Shown: positions 21,161 through 29,912, counted from the stretch's first letter. The stretch is 64,000 nt of DNA from Chordicoccus furentiruminis (GCF_019355395.1 NZ_CP048829.1:3203001-3267000), one strand, 5' to 3'. Numbers and translations: made by a program. Notes: generated from the sequence alone by a model not told the origin.

Positions 21161-21830
21161 CGCGCGGCATGAGACGGACTGGATTCCCGAGCCGCTTTTT
21201 CATCTGCCTTCCGGTTCCCGTCTCTATGTCTGCGGCGCCGGCGGCAAGACCACACTGATTCACGTGCTGGCTTCCTTTTATCTCGCAAGAGGCAGAAAGA
21301 CAGCCGTCACCACGACGACCCATATGATGAGGGAGGAGCCGCTGTGTACGTCTGTCAGGGCGGCCGCGGAGGCGCTTCGGACAGATGGATATGCTTTTGC
21401 AGGCAGACTGGATCCGGTGCATCCCGAAAAAATCTGTTCTCTTCCGGAAGAAGAACGAAAAGAGCTGGCGGGGGAGGCGGATCTCATTTTGACGGAGGCG
21501 GACGGTGCGCGGCACATGCCGTTCAAGGTGCCGTATCCGTGGGAACCGGTCGTGGATCCCTGGGCCACCGATATCGTCATCGTCTACGGTCTCCGGGCGG
21601 CCGGCATGAGGATACGGGAGAGCTGCTACCATCCGGACGGCGTGGCGGAGCTGCTCGCGGGCCGTTTCCCGGAAGCCGCGGAGAAGGGGACCGAAACACG
21701 TCTCTCGGAGGAGATGCTGCGTTATGCCGTGGAGAAGGCCTATCTTATGCCTCTCCGCGCCCGTTTTCCGGACGCACATCTTCTCACCGCGGCGGCACAC
21801 CGGAGGGAGAATTCGACATGTTTCACCTGA
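21150..21830 (+). CDS. yqeC: Putative selenium cofactor biosynthesis protein YqeC
   Basis: YqeC is a P-loop protein consistently linked to selenium-dependent molybdenum hydroxylases. LYVCGAGGKTTLIHVLA is the Walker A loop near residue 30; VTTTTHMM and ILTEADGARHMPFKVP are further family motifs. Start is uncertain: ATG 21150 lacks a good ribosome binding site, and an in-frame TTG at 21138 is 13 nt after GGAG. It overlaps yqeB by 11 bp and mocA by 13 bp, so the three genes are tightly coupled. Function in selenium insertion is inferred from genome context in the literature. Confidence 0.88.
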   Translation: MCPDARHETDWIPEPLFHLPSGSRLYVCGAGGKTTLIHVLASFYLARGRKTAVTTTTHMMREEPLCTSVRAAAEALRTDGYAFAGRLDPVHPEKICSLPEEERKELAGEADLILTEADGARHMPFKVPYPWEPVVDPWATDIVIVYGLRAAGMRIRESCYHPDGVAELLAGRFPEAAEKGTETRLSEEMLRYAVEKAYLMPLRARFPDAHLLTAAAHRRENSTCFT

Positions 21831-22396
21831 TCTATCTCGCGGCCGGGTACAGCCGGCGGTTCGGATCGAATAAACTGCTGTATCCGGTCGGGGGACGGCC
21901 GATGTACCGCCATCTGCTTGACCGGCTGACCGGCATCGCGGAGAGCGATTCGTTCCGTGCGGATCTGACCGTTGTCACACAGTATGCGGAAATTGCGGAT
22001 TCAGTCAGCGGCGGGCCTGCCCGCGCCGTTCTGAACGAAGATCCTTCACGCGGCATTTCCTCCTCCCTTCAGACCGGCATCGGTTTTCTTCAGAGAACGG
22101 GTGCGCTGAAAGACGAGGATTACCTCGTCTTCTTCACGGCGGATCAGCCATATCTGACGAGAGAGACCGTCGAAGGGTTTCTGAACGCGGTGGAACTGCA
22201 TCGTCCGCCGCTGGCTGCTGTCGGATACGCGGGTGAGATGATGAATCCCTGCGCTTTTCAGGCTGCCTGGGTTCCGGATCTGATGGCGCTTTCCGGTGAC
22301 CGCGGCGGCCGGCAGATTCTGAGACGCCATCCGGAGGATGTTCTCCTTTTTGAGACGGATTCTCCCGGCGAACTGGCGGATGTCGACCGATTGTGA
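21818..22396 (+). CDS. mocA: Molybdenum cofactor cytidylyltransferase-like NTP transferase
   Basis: This MobA-like nucleotidyltransferase is expected to make molybdopterin cytosine dinucleotide, the cofactor of xanthine dehydrogenase-type enzymes. Its N-terminus YLAAGYSRRFGSNKLLYPVGGRP is the nucleotide-binding signature. DEDYLVFFTADQPYL contains the metal-binding aspartate, and MMNPCAFQAAWVPDLMALSGDRGGRQIL is the usual C-terminal block. The 192-residue length fits MocA. GGAGGGAGA precedes ATG 21818. It ends the yqeB-yqeC-mocA unit. Confidence 0.9.
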   Translation: MFHLIYLAAGYSRRFGSNKLLYPVGGRPMYRHLLDRLTGIAESDSFRADLTVVTQYAEIADSVSGGPARAVLNEDPSRGISSSLQTGIGFLQRTGALKDEDYLVFFTADQPYLTRETVEGFLNAVELHRPPLAAVGYAGEMMNPCAFQAAWVPDLMALSGDRGGRQILRRHPEDVLLFETDSPGELADVDRL

Positions 22397-22522
22397 TAGT
22401 ATGATGGCATCAGCTGTCTGCGGCGCGGGTGCCGTCGTTCACGCGGTTCTTAATCGGATCCGGCACGAGTAACGGTAACGGGACGGCGGCTGAAAAACAA
22501 GGTCAGGCAGCGGAGGTTAGCG

Positions 22523-23872
22523 GTGACGAGATCCAGGTCCAGGCGATTCTTAGGCATTCCCGATGAATTCTGGGTCGGCTTCGTGGTGATGGTCGGCTTT
22601 TTTCTCAAGCTGGTCTATGACATCGAGCTCGGCTATACACGCGGCACCGTCAGCGCGGGCGTCTGGAAGGCGATGAAGGATGGTGTCCCCAACAGCGGCC
22701 AGATCGGTGTCATTCAATACTATTTCACCACACACCATCTCCCGGATTTCGACCCGAGATCCGTTTCCTGCTTCTCAAATCCTCCTTTTTACTATATTGT
22801 CAGCGCCCTGTATCTGGAGATTATCCACCGGTTGCTCCGATGGGATATCGGCATCGCGCTGCATGTCGTACAGTGCATCAACGTCGTCTATGTACTCATC
22901 GGCACAGGAGCGTGCATCGGCATCCTGGGCAAGTTCGGCATCCGGGGCCGGAAGATGGTGATCTCCATCCTCTTTCTCACGTTCTTCCCCACGTTTTATC
23001 TTCTGAGCGGCGCGCTGGAGCCGGCAGCGATGAGCTATATGTTCATGATGCTGTCATTGCAGTCCTCCCTCAGCTGGTACAATTCGCGCAGAGCCGGATC
23101 GCTGACCCGGACTGCGGTGCAGATCGGGCTCGGACTGATGACGTCCCCCGGCTGTCTGACGGTACTGCTTCCGGTTCTGTTTCTGATGCGTCATGCGGTC
23201 ACCGACGGAAGGAGAAGCAGCGTACCTTTCAGCCGGCAGTTCCGGAAATTTGCGCTGATCACCGCCGCGCTCGGGCTGTGGTGGCCGCTTTACCGGCTGA
23301 TCCGGTTCGGCGTCCCGCTTCTTTACTGGGAGACGGCATCAGGAGAACCGATCCGCCAGTCCCTGATCTCAAGGCTCCGGATTCCGTCCCCTGCGATGCT
23401 CGCCCATCTCCATACGGTCTCCGGAGGAAAGACGGAATCCAATATCTGGGCTCAGATCTTCAAGACCGCGCTGGTCGGATTTGACTCCCTCGATATCTCT
23501 CTCAGAGGAACTTACATCGTGACGATGCTCGCGCTGTACCTCTCGATTCTGATCTGTCTGATCTTCCACGTGATGCTGATCTACACGCTGTTCACAGAAC
23601 GTCTGGACACAGTGCGCAAACGCTTCATTCTGATCGGTTACCTTTCCATCCTCGTCTCCTTCATTCTGGCGGCAGGATGGTTCCCGAATACCGGAACGGT
23701 CGATTTCAGGTATATGGCCCCGATCCTTGTATTTCCGCTGATCGGTTTCGGTCTCTGCGGAGGCGCCGACGGGACGGACAATCTCTTCGAGAAGATTACG
23801 CATGCGGCGGTCAGTCCGATGGTACTGATCTTCTCGCTGATTTCCGCATTTCTGTTCGGCTTTTACCTGTGA
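22523..23872 (+). CDS. Polytopic membrane protein, possible GT-C type glycosyltransferase
   Basis: This 449-residue protein has about ten hydrophobic segments spread through its length, such as EFWVGFVVMVGFFLKLVYDI and GIALHVVQCINVVYVLIGTG. A polar loop after the first segment contains SGQIGVIQYYFTTHHLPDFD and then SNPPFYYIVSALYLEI. An early loop with acidic and aromatic residues followed by a (N/H)PPFYY motif is typical of GT-C fold lipid-linked sugar transferases; this is an inference from pattern. Start is GTG 22523, with GGAGG 6-7 nt upstream. It appears to stand alone, and the true donor and acceptor are unknown. Confidence 0.65.
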   Translation: MTRSRSRRFLGIPDEFWVGFVVMVGFFLKLVYDIELGYTRGTVSAGVWKAMKDGVPNSGQIGVIQYYFTTHHLPDFDPRSVSCFSNPPFYYIVSALYLEIIHRLLRWDIGIALHVVQCINVVYVLIGTGACIGILGKFGIRGRKMVISILFLTFFPTFYLLSGALEPAAMSYMFMMLSLQSSLSWYNSRRAGSLTRTAVQIGLGLMTSPGCLTVLLPVLFLMRHAVTDGRRSSVPFSRQFRKFALITAALGLWWPLYRLIRFGVPLLYWETASGEPIRQSLISRLRIPSPAMLAHLHTVSGGKTESNIWAQIFKTALVGFDSLDISLRGTYIVTMLALYLSILICLIFHVMLIYTLFTERLDTVRKRFILIGYLSILVSFILAAGWFPNTGTVDFRYMAPILVFPLIGFGLCGGADGTDNLFEKITHAAVSPMVLIFSLISAFLFGFYL

Positions 23873-23952
23873 GCGGACACGATGATCCCGCAGGGAGACG
23901 TCTGAGATCCAGTCCGTTTCGTTTACGAAAACAGCAGGAAGGGTGAGTGCAT

Positions 23953-25116
23953 ATGGAGCTCTATATCGCCGGAGGATGCTCGGAACACGGACGGAACTGC
24001 TTTCATGTCAAAGGGGAGAACCTTTCCTTTCTCGTTGACGCGGGTCTGATGAAGGAAAAGCCGGAGGTGCCGTATCCGGATCTGACGGAGGAACAGATCG
24101 GCGGAGCGGATTACCTGTTTCTGACTCATGCCCACAGCGATCATGCGGGAGCACTGCCCTGGCTCCTGAAACACGGCTTCCGGGGCGTGGTGGTCGCCAG
24201 CCGGCCCACCTTTGATACCATACCGGCGTTCAGAGGCCGGCGGAAAACGCTGGAGGATCTGTCCGGGCCGCTGGAGGAGTGCATGCTGAGCGGAGGGATC
24301 GCGGTGACCTGGGGACGCAGCGGGCATTGTTTCGGCAGCGTCTGGTACCGATTCCGGGCCGAGGGAAGACGCCTTGTCTTCACCGGGGACTACGAGGAGA
24401 AATCGCTGGCCTACCGCTGTGACCGCATCCGTGACGTGGAGGCGGATCTTGCCGTGGTCGACTGCGCTTACGGCGTGGAGACAGAGAATGCCTCGGTCAA
24501 CCGGGACCGGGCGCGGAAGGCGGTCCGGCACTGGAGGAAGAAAGCCGTTCCGCTCTTTTTTCCTGTTCCGGCCAACGGGCGGGGACTTGATGTGATTCGC
24601 CTGCTGGCGGACGCCGGCGTGCCCGTTGTCTTTCCCGATGAGACGGCTTCTCGCCTTCGTGATACGCCGGAGACCCGTTTCTGGCTGAAAAAGGGTTTCC
24701 TGCACTCGGCTGCATCGCTGAGAAGGGCAGACGGAAAGGAATTCGCGTCCTTCCTCTCGGAATGGGAGAAGGGGCCGGCTGCATTTCCCCGGGGACTTCG
24801 GAGAGCCGCTATCCTTGTGAGCGATTCGCAGCTGGCAAGGCCCGAGAACCGGAAGGCGGCGGACGCGGTCACGGCGGCCGGAGGACAGGTGATTCTCACC
24901 GGTAAGCAGGATCCGGCGAGCTGCGCAAAGAGGCTTCTGACGGAGCACAGGGCGGAGTTCGACCGTCTGTCGGTTCATCAGAACGCGGAGGAAATGGAGG
25001 CACTGGACAAAAAGAACCGGTTCCGCTATGTGATCCCTTACCATTCGCGCCAGTCCCTCCGGTTCGACGACCGGCGTATCCTGGTTCTTGAAACCGGCGA
25101 CAGAGTGAAATTCTGA
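23953..25116 (+). CDS. Metallo-beta-lactamase fold protein (beta-CASP-like)
   Basis: The metal-binding motif THAHSDHAGALPWLL is followed by a second metal histidine in SGHCFGSVWYRF and a third-region aspartate in LVFTGDYEEKSL. The N-terminus ELYIAGGCSEHGRNCFHV resembles the start of beta-CASP/CPSF-type RNases and related hydrolases. The middle (HWRKKAVPLFFPVPANGRGLDVIRLL) also resembles the beta-CASP insert, but C-terminal motifs are weak, so nuclease activity is not secure. ATG 23953 is preferred over GTG 23947 because of its spacing from AGGAAGGG. The 388-residue protein has no signal peptide. No partner gene is obvious. Confidence 0.75.
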   Translation: MELYIAGGCSEHGRNCFHVKGENLSFLVDAGLMKEKPEVPYPDLTEEQIGGADYLFLTHAHSDHAGALPWLLKHGFRGVVVASRPTFDTIPAFRGRRKTLEDLSGPLEECMLSGGIAVTWGRSGHCFGSVWYRFRAEGRRLVFTGDYEEKSLAYRCDRIRDVEADLAVVDCAYGVETENASVNRDRARKAVRHWRKKAVPLFFPVPANGRGLDVIRLLADAGVPVVFPDETASRLRDTPETRFWLKKGFLHSAASLRRADGKEFASFLSEWEKGPAAFPRGLRRAAILVSDSQLARPENRKAADAVTAAGGQVILTGKQDPASCAKRLLTEHRAEFDRLSVHQNAEEMEALDKKNRFRYVIPYHSRQSLRFDDRRILVLETGDRVKF

Positions 25117-25124
25117 GGAAATGG

Positions 25125-25153
25125 TGGAAAGCCTTTCTGCGTTGGCATATAAT
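25125..25153 (+). promoter_or_regulatory. Promoter of the lactonase-family gene
   Basis: TGGAAA (25125-25130), a 17-bp spacer and a perfect TATAAT (25148-25153) lie 36 bp before the ATG. Confidence 0.65.
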
Positions 25154-25188
25154 GACAGTAACACGTTTGAATGCGGGGGTGACCTAAG

Positions 25189-26349
25189 ATGGCAGTGAAG
25201 GATGAGCAGTATGTAGCGTATGTCGGCACCTATACCAACGGGACCAGCAAGGGAATTCATATCTATGACGTCGATGTGAAGGAGGGACTGCTGCATCTCC
25301 GCAAGGTGGTGCCCGTCAACAATTCCTCATATCTTACCCGGTCGAGAAACCGGAAGATTCTCTATTCCATCGCGGATGAAGGCGTCTGTGCGTTCGCAAT
25401 CCAGCCGGACGGCGATCTGAAGCCGATCAACGAGATCGACATCAACGGCATGCGCGGCTGTCATATGTCCGTGGATCTGGACGGCAAGTATCTCTTCGTT
25501 GCCGGCTATCACGACGGGAAGGTGACAGTTGTCCATACTCACCGCGACGGGCGGCTCGGCAATCTGATGGACGGCGTGTTCCACAAGGGCATCGGCGCGG
25601 TAAACGAGCGCAGCTTCCGGCCTCATGTATGCTGCGTCCGCGTCACACCGGACAACCGCTTCCTGTGTGCGGTGGACAACGGCATCGACCAGATTGTCCT
25701 GTACCGGATCAACCACACCTACAACAAGCTTCAGAAGGTGGACATTCTCCGGATGGGGAGGGAAGCCGGTCCGCGGAGCATCCACTTCAGCAAAAACGGA
25801 AAGCAGGCTTACGTCCTCTGCGAGATCATGAACGTGGTCCGCGTCTACGATTATTCCGTGACGGACGGCTATCCGAACTTCGATCTCCGTCAGGAAATTT
25901 CGACGCTGTCCGACGCCAGAGATCCCCACGATGCGGCGTCCGCGCTCCGTATTTCCTACGACGGCCGTTATCTGTTCTGTTCGACGGCGGGGGATGATTC
26001 CGTCGCCTGCTATCAGATCGATCCCCAGACCGGTCTCCTCACGAGACTGTTCTCGCTTCCGACGGCCGGTATTTACCCGAAGGATCTCGCTCTTTTCCCG
26101 GATCAGAAGCATATCGCCGTGGTGAACAACGGTTCGGGAACGATCACGACCTTCGCGATTGATTACGAGAAGCATACGCTGGTCATGAAGGGCCGTCCTC
26201 AGACGCTGGACACGCCGAACTGCATGGTATTCCAGCAGATTGAAAAAAGGCCTGATGATGTCCGTGAGGTGACGGAAGAGGAGGCGGAAGCCGCCGCGAA
26301 GCCGCTGCCGCGGAACTATATGCCGACTCCGATCGGAGAGATGTGCTGA
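25189..26349 (+). CDS. Lactonase family protein, 6-phosphogluconolactonase (Pgl/YkgB) type
   Basis: This 386-residue seven-bladed beta-propeller opens with YVAYVGTYTNGTSKGIHIYDVD, the standard start of cytoplasmic Pgl-type lactonases. Repeated blade signatures follow: LDGKYLFVAGYHDG, PDNRFLCAVDNGIDQI, KNGKQAYVLCEIMN, YDGRYLFCSTAGDDS and KHIAVVNNGSGTI. In the family, members hydrolyse 6-phosphogluconolactone in the pentose phosphate pathway, but many are uncharacterised. No glucose-6-phosphate dehydrogenase gene is nearby, so the substrate is left open. The last 30 residues (EEEAEAAAKPLPRNYMPTP) form a charged tail beyond the propeller. It has its own promoter and a terminator shared with aroC. 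Confidence 0.85.
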   Translation: MAVKDEQYVAYVGTYTNGTSKGIHIYDVDVKEGLLHLRKVVPVNNSSYLTRSRNRKILYSIADEGVCAFAIQPDGDLKPINEIDINGMRGCHMSVDLDGKYLFVAGYHDGKVTVVHTHRDGRLGNLMDGVFHKGIGAVNERSFRPHVCCVRVTPDNRFLCAVDNGIDQIVLYRINHTYNKLQKVDILRMGREAGPRSIHFSKNGKQAYVLCEIMNVVRVYDYSVTDGYPNFDLRQEISTLSDARDPHDAASALRISYDGRYLFCSTAGDDSVACYQIDPQTGLLTRLFSLPTAGIYPKDLALFPDQKHIAVVNNGSGTITTFAIDYEKHTLVMKGRPQTLDTPNCMVFQQIEKRPDDVREVTEEEAEAAAKPLPRNYMPTPIGEMC

Positions 26350-26403
26350 GAGCGGACTCCCGGCCGGAACGAAATGAACCGATGCGGATGAGAAGACAGG
26401 AAC

Positions 26404-26428
26404 GCCCCGGGACACCACGTCCCGGGGC
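26404..26428. terminator. Bidirectional terminator between lactonase gene and aroC
   Basis: A perfect 10-bp stem GCCCCGGGAC/GTCCCGGGGC (26404-26413, 26419-26428) with a 5-nt loop sits between two convergent genes. T-rich flanks are short on both sides. Confidence 0.75.
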
Positions 26429-26448
26429 CTCTTCATGTGAACGGCCGC

Positions 26449-27489
26449 TCAGTGGTCCGGCCTGCGGTAAAAGGCTTCGAATGCGTCCATTCTGGCCGAC
26501 TGATTGATCATCATCTCATCGGTCAGCGTCAGCGCCGCCATCGCCTCCACCACCACCGCGGCGCGTGGTCCGATGACCGGGTCGTGCCGTCCGCGGATCC
26601 GGACCTGCGTTTCATCTCCGCCGTCCGTCACGGTCTGCTGCATAAGGGAAATCGAAGGTGTCGGCTTGAAGCTGACGCGGATCAGGATGTCGGCTCCGTC
26701 GCTGATGCCGCCCAGAATGCCGCCGGCGTGGTTGGCGGCCGTCACCGTCCGTCCGTCCCGGATCCGGAACGGATCGTTGTTTTCCGAGCCCGAGGAAGAG
26801 GCGGCCTGTACGCCGTCGCCGATCTCCACGGCTTTCACTGCGCCGATGGAAAAGAGAGCGCCACCGAGCCGCGCGTCAAGCTTGTCGAAAACCGGCTCTC
26901 CGATGCCGGCCGGAACGCCGCGGATCACGCATTCCACCACGGATCCCAGCGAATCGCCGGCGGCGCGGGCCGCCGCGACGGCTTCCTCCGCCTCTGCCAT
27001 CGGGCGGCCGCCGACGGAGACCACCTTCGTCTTGAACGTGACGCCGACGCGCGCGAGAATCTTCTCCGCGATGGCGGCGGCCGCGACGCGTCCGGCCGTC
27101 TCGCGGCCGGAGCTGCGGCCGCCGCCGCGGTAATCACGGATGCCGTACTTGGCCGCAAAGCCGAAATCCGCGTGGCCGGGACGGAAGATGTGAGCGATCG
27201 GGCCGTAGTCGGCCGAATGCTGGTCCGTGTTCCGGATCAGAAGGGAGACGGGCGTGCCGGTGGTCTTTCCTTCGAAGACGCCGGAGAGGATTTCAACCTC
27301 GTCGGCCTCTTTCCGCATGGTCGACATCGGACCGGCATTCGGCCGGCGCCGCTCCATCAGCGGACGAAAGTCGGCCGGAGAGAGCGGAAGTCCGGCGGGG
27401 CAGCCGTCGACGACGGCGCCAAGGGCGGGGCCGTGGGATTCTCCCCATGTGGTAACGCGGAATATGCAGCCAAAGGATGATCCAGCCAT
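26449..27489 (-). CDS. aroC: Chorismate synthase
   Basis: AroC converts 5-enolpyruvylshikimate 3-phosphate to chorismate using reduced FMN, the last step of the shikimate pathway. The 346-residue protein has TTWGESHGPALGAVVDGCPAG at the N-terminus, RRPNAGPMSTMRKE, and DYRGGGRSSGRETAGRVAAAA, with the invariant histidines and arginines of the family. AAGGAG lies 8 bases before the start on the minus strand. It is the only aromatic-pathway gene here besides the separate chorismate mutase, and it is transcribed away from the rhomboid-like gene. Confidence 0.97.
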   Translation of the reverse strand: MAGSSFGCIFRVTTWGESHGPALGAVVDGCPAGLPLSPADFRPLMERRRPNAGPMSTMRKEADEVEILSGVFEGKTTGTPVSLLIRNTDQHSADYGPIAHIFRPGHADFGFAAKYGIRDYRGGGRSSGRETAGRVAAAAIAEKILARVGVTFKTKVVSVGGRPMAEAEEAVAAARAAGDSLGSVVECVIRGVPAGIGEPVFDKLDARLGGALFSIGAVKAVEIGDGVQAASSSGSENNDPFRIRDGRTVTAANHAGGILGGISDGADILIRVSFKPTPSISLMQQTVTDGGDETQVRIRGRHDPVIGPRAAVVVEAMAALTLTDEMMINQSARMDAFEAFYRRPDH

Positions 27490-27568
27490 TTATAGTCTCC
27501 TTTTCCTGTTCAACAGATGCCACCATCATATCACATCGGACCGCCCTCCTGCCAGATCGCATCCGTGA

Positions 27569-27597
27569 TTGACAGCGATTGACGGATTTTTTATAAT
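27569..27597 (+). promoter_or_regulatory. Consensus promoter of the rhomboid-like gene
   Basis: TTGACA (27569-27574), exactly 17 bp and TATAAT (27592-27597): a perfect sigma-A consensus 28 bp before ATG 27625. Another TTGACG lies inside the spacer (27579-27584). Confidence 0.9.
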
Positions 27598-27624
27598 GAA
27601 CACAGTTTACGCTTCGAGGTATGC

Positions 27625-28596
27625 ATGAATAATCTGTTCAACAAGCTTGAGAGAAAATTCGGGAAATACGCCATCCCGCATCTGACGTTCGTGATGATCG
27701 GCTGTTATGTGGTCGGCTATCTCCTTCAGGCCGTGAACCCGGAGTTCCCGGCCGCGTTTCTGAGTCTTGATATCAGCCAGATTCTGCGCGGCCAGATCTG
27801 GAGGCTGTTCACATGGATCCTGATTCCCCCTTCGTCGCTCGATGTCTTCACGCTGATCATGCTGTTCTTTTATCTCAGCATCGGCGTCTCGCTGGAAAGA
27901 GCATGGGGAGATTTCTACTACAATCTGTATCTGATCGGCGGGATGATCATCTCCGTCGCGGCGGCCTTCATCTCCTACGGGGTGTTCTCAGCGCTGCGTC
28001 CGGGCTTCGGCACGGCGATCGGACAGTGGATCGGGTACGCGTTTTCCACCTACTATATCTGCATGTCGCTGATGCTCGCCTATGCCGCCACTTTCCCGGA
28101 CGCCACCGTTCTCCTGATGTTTGTGATCCCGGTCAGAATGAAAGTGCTCGGATGGATCTACGGCGCGTATATGGCTTACGATGTCATCACGCTGATCCGC
28201 TACGCCGTCAGCGCGCATCAGATTCTCTACTGGATCAATGTCATCGCAATCTGCGCGTCGCTGGCCAATTTCCTGATTTTCTTCCTTTCCGGCCGCAGGG
28301 GAAGCCGTCTCACGAGAGAACAGCGGAGGATGCGCCGCTCCTTCCGTGACGCACAGAGGGCTGCCCGCGGCGCGCGTCCCCGCACCGTGGACGGAACCGC
28401 ACGGGAGGCGGATGTGGAGAAGATCAGACCGTACCGGCACCGATGCGAGGTCTGCGGGCGGACGGATGTATCGGATCCGGATCTTGAGTTCCGATACTGC
28501 TCCAAATGCGACGGCGCTCACGAATACTGCATGGACCATCTGTACACCCACACCCATGTGAAGGGACCGCACAGCGCGGATGAAGGCGGACACTGA
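27625..28596 (+). CDS. Rhomboid-like membrane protein with C-terminal zinc ribbon
   Basis: This 323-residue protein has about six membrane segments in residues 15-230, followed by a cytosolic tail. The first part resembles rhomboid-fold proteins (QIWRLFTWILIPP, then LSIGVSLERAWGDFYYNLYL). I cannot see the GxSx serine motif or the partner histidine of an active rhomboid protease; the expected region reads YICMSLMLAYAATFPD. It is therefore probably a pseudoprotease or Derlin-like relative. After a strongly basic stretch (SRLTREQRRMRRSFRDAQR), the tail carries a zinc-ribbon-like set: CEVCG, YCSKCD, then CMDHLYTHTH. It is driven by a perfect consensus promoter and is 35 bp upstream of the diaminopimelate decarboxylase gene. 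Function unknown. Confidence 0.7.
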   Translation: MNNLFNKLERKFGKYAIPHLTFVMIGCYVVGYLLQAVNPEFPAAFLSLDISQILRGQIWRLFTWILIPPSSLDVFTLIMLFFYLSIGVSLERAWGDFYYNLYLIGGMIISVAAAFISYGVFSALRPGFGTAIGQWIGYAFSTYYICMSLMLAYAATFPDATVLLMFVIPVRMKVLGWIYGAYMAYDVITLIRYAVSAHQILYWINVIAICASLANFLIFFLSGRRGSRLTREQRRMRRSFRDAQRAARGARPRTVDGTAREADVEKIRPYRHRCEVCGRTDVSDPDLEFRYCSKCDGAHEYCMDHLYTHTHVKGPHSADEGGH

Positions 28597-28631
28597 CCCG
28601 GAAAGGCACAGAGAAAAACGAGGCACTGAAT

Positions 28632-29912
28632 ATGAAAAGACCGTTTACGACAAAAGAGAAGCTCGAGGAAATCAGCAGGGAAATCCCCACGCCGTTTCAC
28701 ATCTATGACGAGAAGGGAATCCGCGAGAACGCGAGACTTGTGAAGAAGGCTTTCTCCTGGAACAAAGGATTCCGCGAGTACTTTGCCGTGAAAGCAGAGC
28801 CGAATCCTGTCATTCTGAAGATCCTGAAGGAAGAGGGCTGCGGCTGCGACTGCTCCTCGCTGACCGAGCTGATGATGGCGAAGGCCATCGGCAATGACGG
28901 CGAGATGACGATGTTTTCTTCGAACGACACACCGCCTGAGGAGTATGTTTACGCCCATGACATGAACGCCATCGTCAATCTTGACGATTTTACCATGATC
29001 GACTGCTACGCGCAGGCCGTCGGGTCTTTCCCGAAGAAGATGTGCTGCCGCTATAATCCGGGCGGCGTCTTCAAGGTTTCGAACGGCATTATGGACACGC
29101 CGGGTGAATCGAAGTACGGCATGACGGACGAACAGCTGTTCAAAGCGTTCCGCATTCTGAAAAAGAACGGTGTGGAGGAGTTCGGGATTCACTCCTTCCT
29201 TGTCTCCAACGCGATGACCAACGACTACTATCCGATGCTGGCCAAGCTGCTGTTCCAGCTGGCTGTCGAACTTCATCGCGACACCGGATGCCACATCACG
29301 TTCATCAACCTTTCCGGAGGCGTCGGCATCCCCTATAAGCCGGATGACAAGGCGAATGACATTCTTGCGATCGGCGAGGGCGTGCGGAGGGCCTACGAGG
29401 AGGTGCTTGTCCCTGCCGGGATGGGTGATGTGGCGATCTACACGGAGATGGGCCGCTTTATGACGGGTCCATACGGGGCTCTCGTCACCCGGGCGATCCA
29501 TGAGAAGAACATCATGAAGCATTACATCGGCGTGGACGCCTGCGCCTGCAACCTGATGCGCCCGGCGATGTACGGCGCCTACCATCACATTACGGTGATG
29601 GGCAAGGAGGACGCGCCTCTGACGAATATCTATGATGTCACCGGTTCGCTCTGCGAGAACAACGACAAGTTCGCCGTGGATCGGATGCTTCCGAAGATCG
29701 AGATCGGTGATCTGCTTTACATCCACGACACGGGCGCCCACGGCTTTTCAATGGGCTATAACTACAACGGAAAGCTCCGGAGCGCGGAGGTCCTGCTTCA
29801 TGAGGACGGCAGCTTCGAGAAGATCCGCCGGGCCGAGACGCCGGCCGACTACTTTGCCACTTTCAGCGAGCTTCCGATCTATGACCGTCTGATCGCCAGG
29901 GCTGTTTCATGA
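28632..29912 (+). CDS. lysA: Diaminopimelate decarboxylase-family PLP enzyme
   Basis: LysA decarboxylates meso-diaminopimelate to lysine. The 426-residue fold type III protein shows the PLP lysine in YFAVKAEPNPVIL, the glycine loop LSGGVGIPY, and YTEMGRFMTGPYGALV. The second-subunit active-site residues are in TGSLCENNDKFA, and HDTGAHGFSMGYNYNG is the tyrosine/glycine region near the end. The exact spacing and the CENNDKF version (not CESGD.) fit a subfamily common in Clostridia, so a related diamino acid substrate is possible. It ends with a clear terminator before the insertion sequence. Confidence 0.88.
   Translation: MKRPFTTKEKLEEISREIPTPFHIYDEKGIRENARLVKKAFSWNKGFREYFAVKAEPNPVILKILKEEGCGCDCSSLTELMMAKAIGNDGEMTMFSSNDTPPEEYVYAHDMNAIVNLDDFTMIDCYAQAVGSFPKKMCCRYNPGGVFKVSNGIMDTPGESKYGMTDEQLFKAFRILKKNGVEEFGIHSFLVSNAMTNDYYPMLAKLLFQLAVELHRDTGCHITFINLSGGVGIPYKPDDKANDILAIGEGVRRAYEEVLVPAGMGDVAIYTEMGRFMTGPYGALVTRAIHEKNIMKHYIGVDACACNLMRPAMYGAYHHITVMGKEDAPLTNIYDVTGSLCENNDKFAVDRMLPKIEIGDLLYIHDTGAHGFSMGYNYNGKLRSAEVLLHEDGSFEKIRRAETPADYFATFSELPIYDRLIARAVS

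Noticed and set aside
20345-22396. In-frame UGA selenocysteine codon in the selenium-linked genes
   Set aside because: All three frames end at ordinary stops with full-length family proteins and no bSECIS-like hairpin after an internal UGA; these proteins help insert labile selenium and are not selenoproteins.
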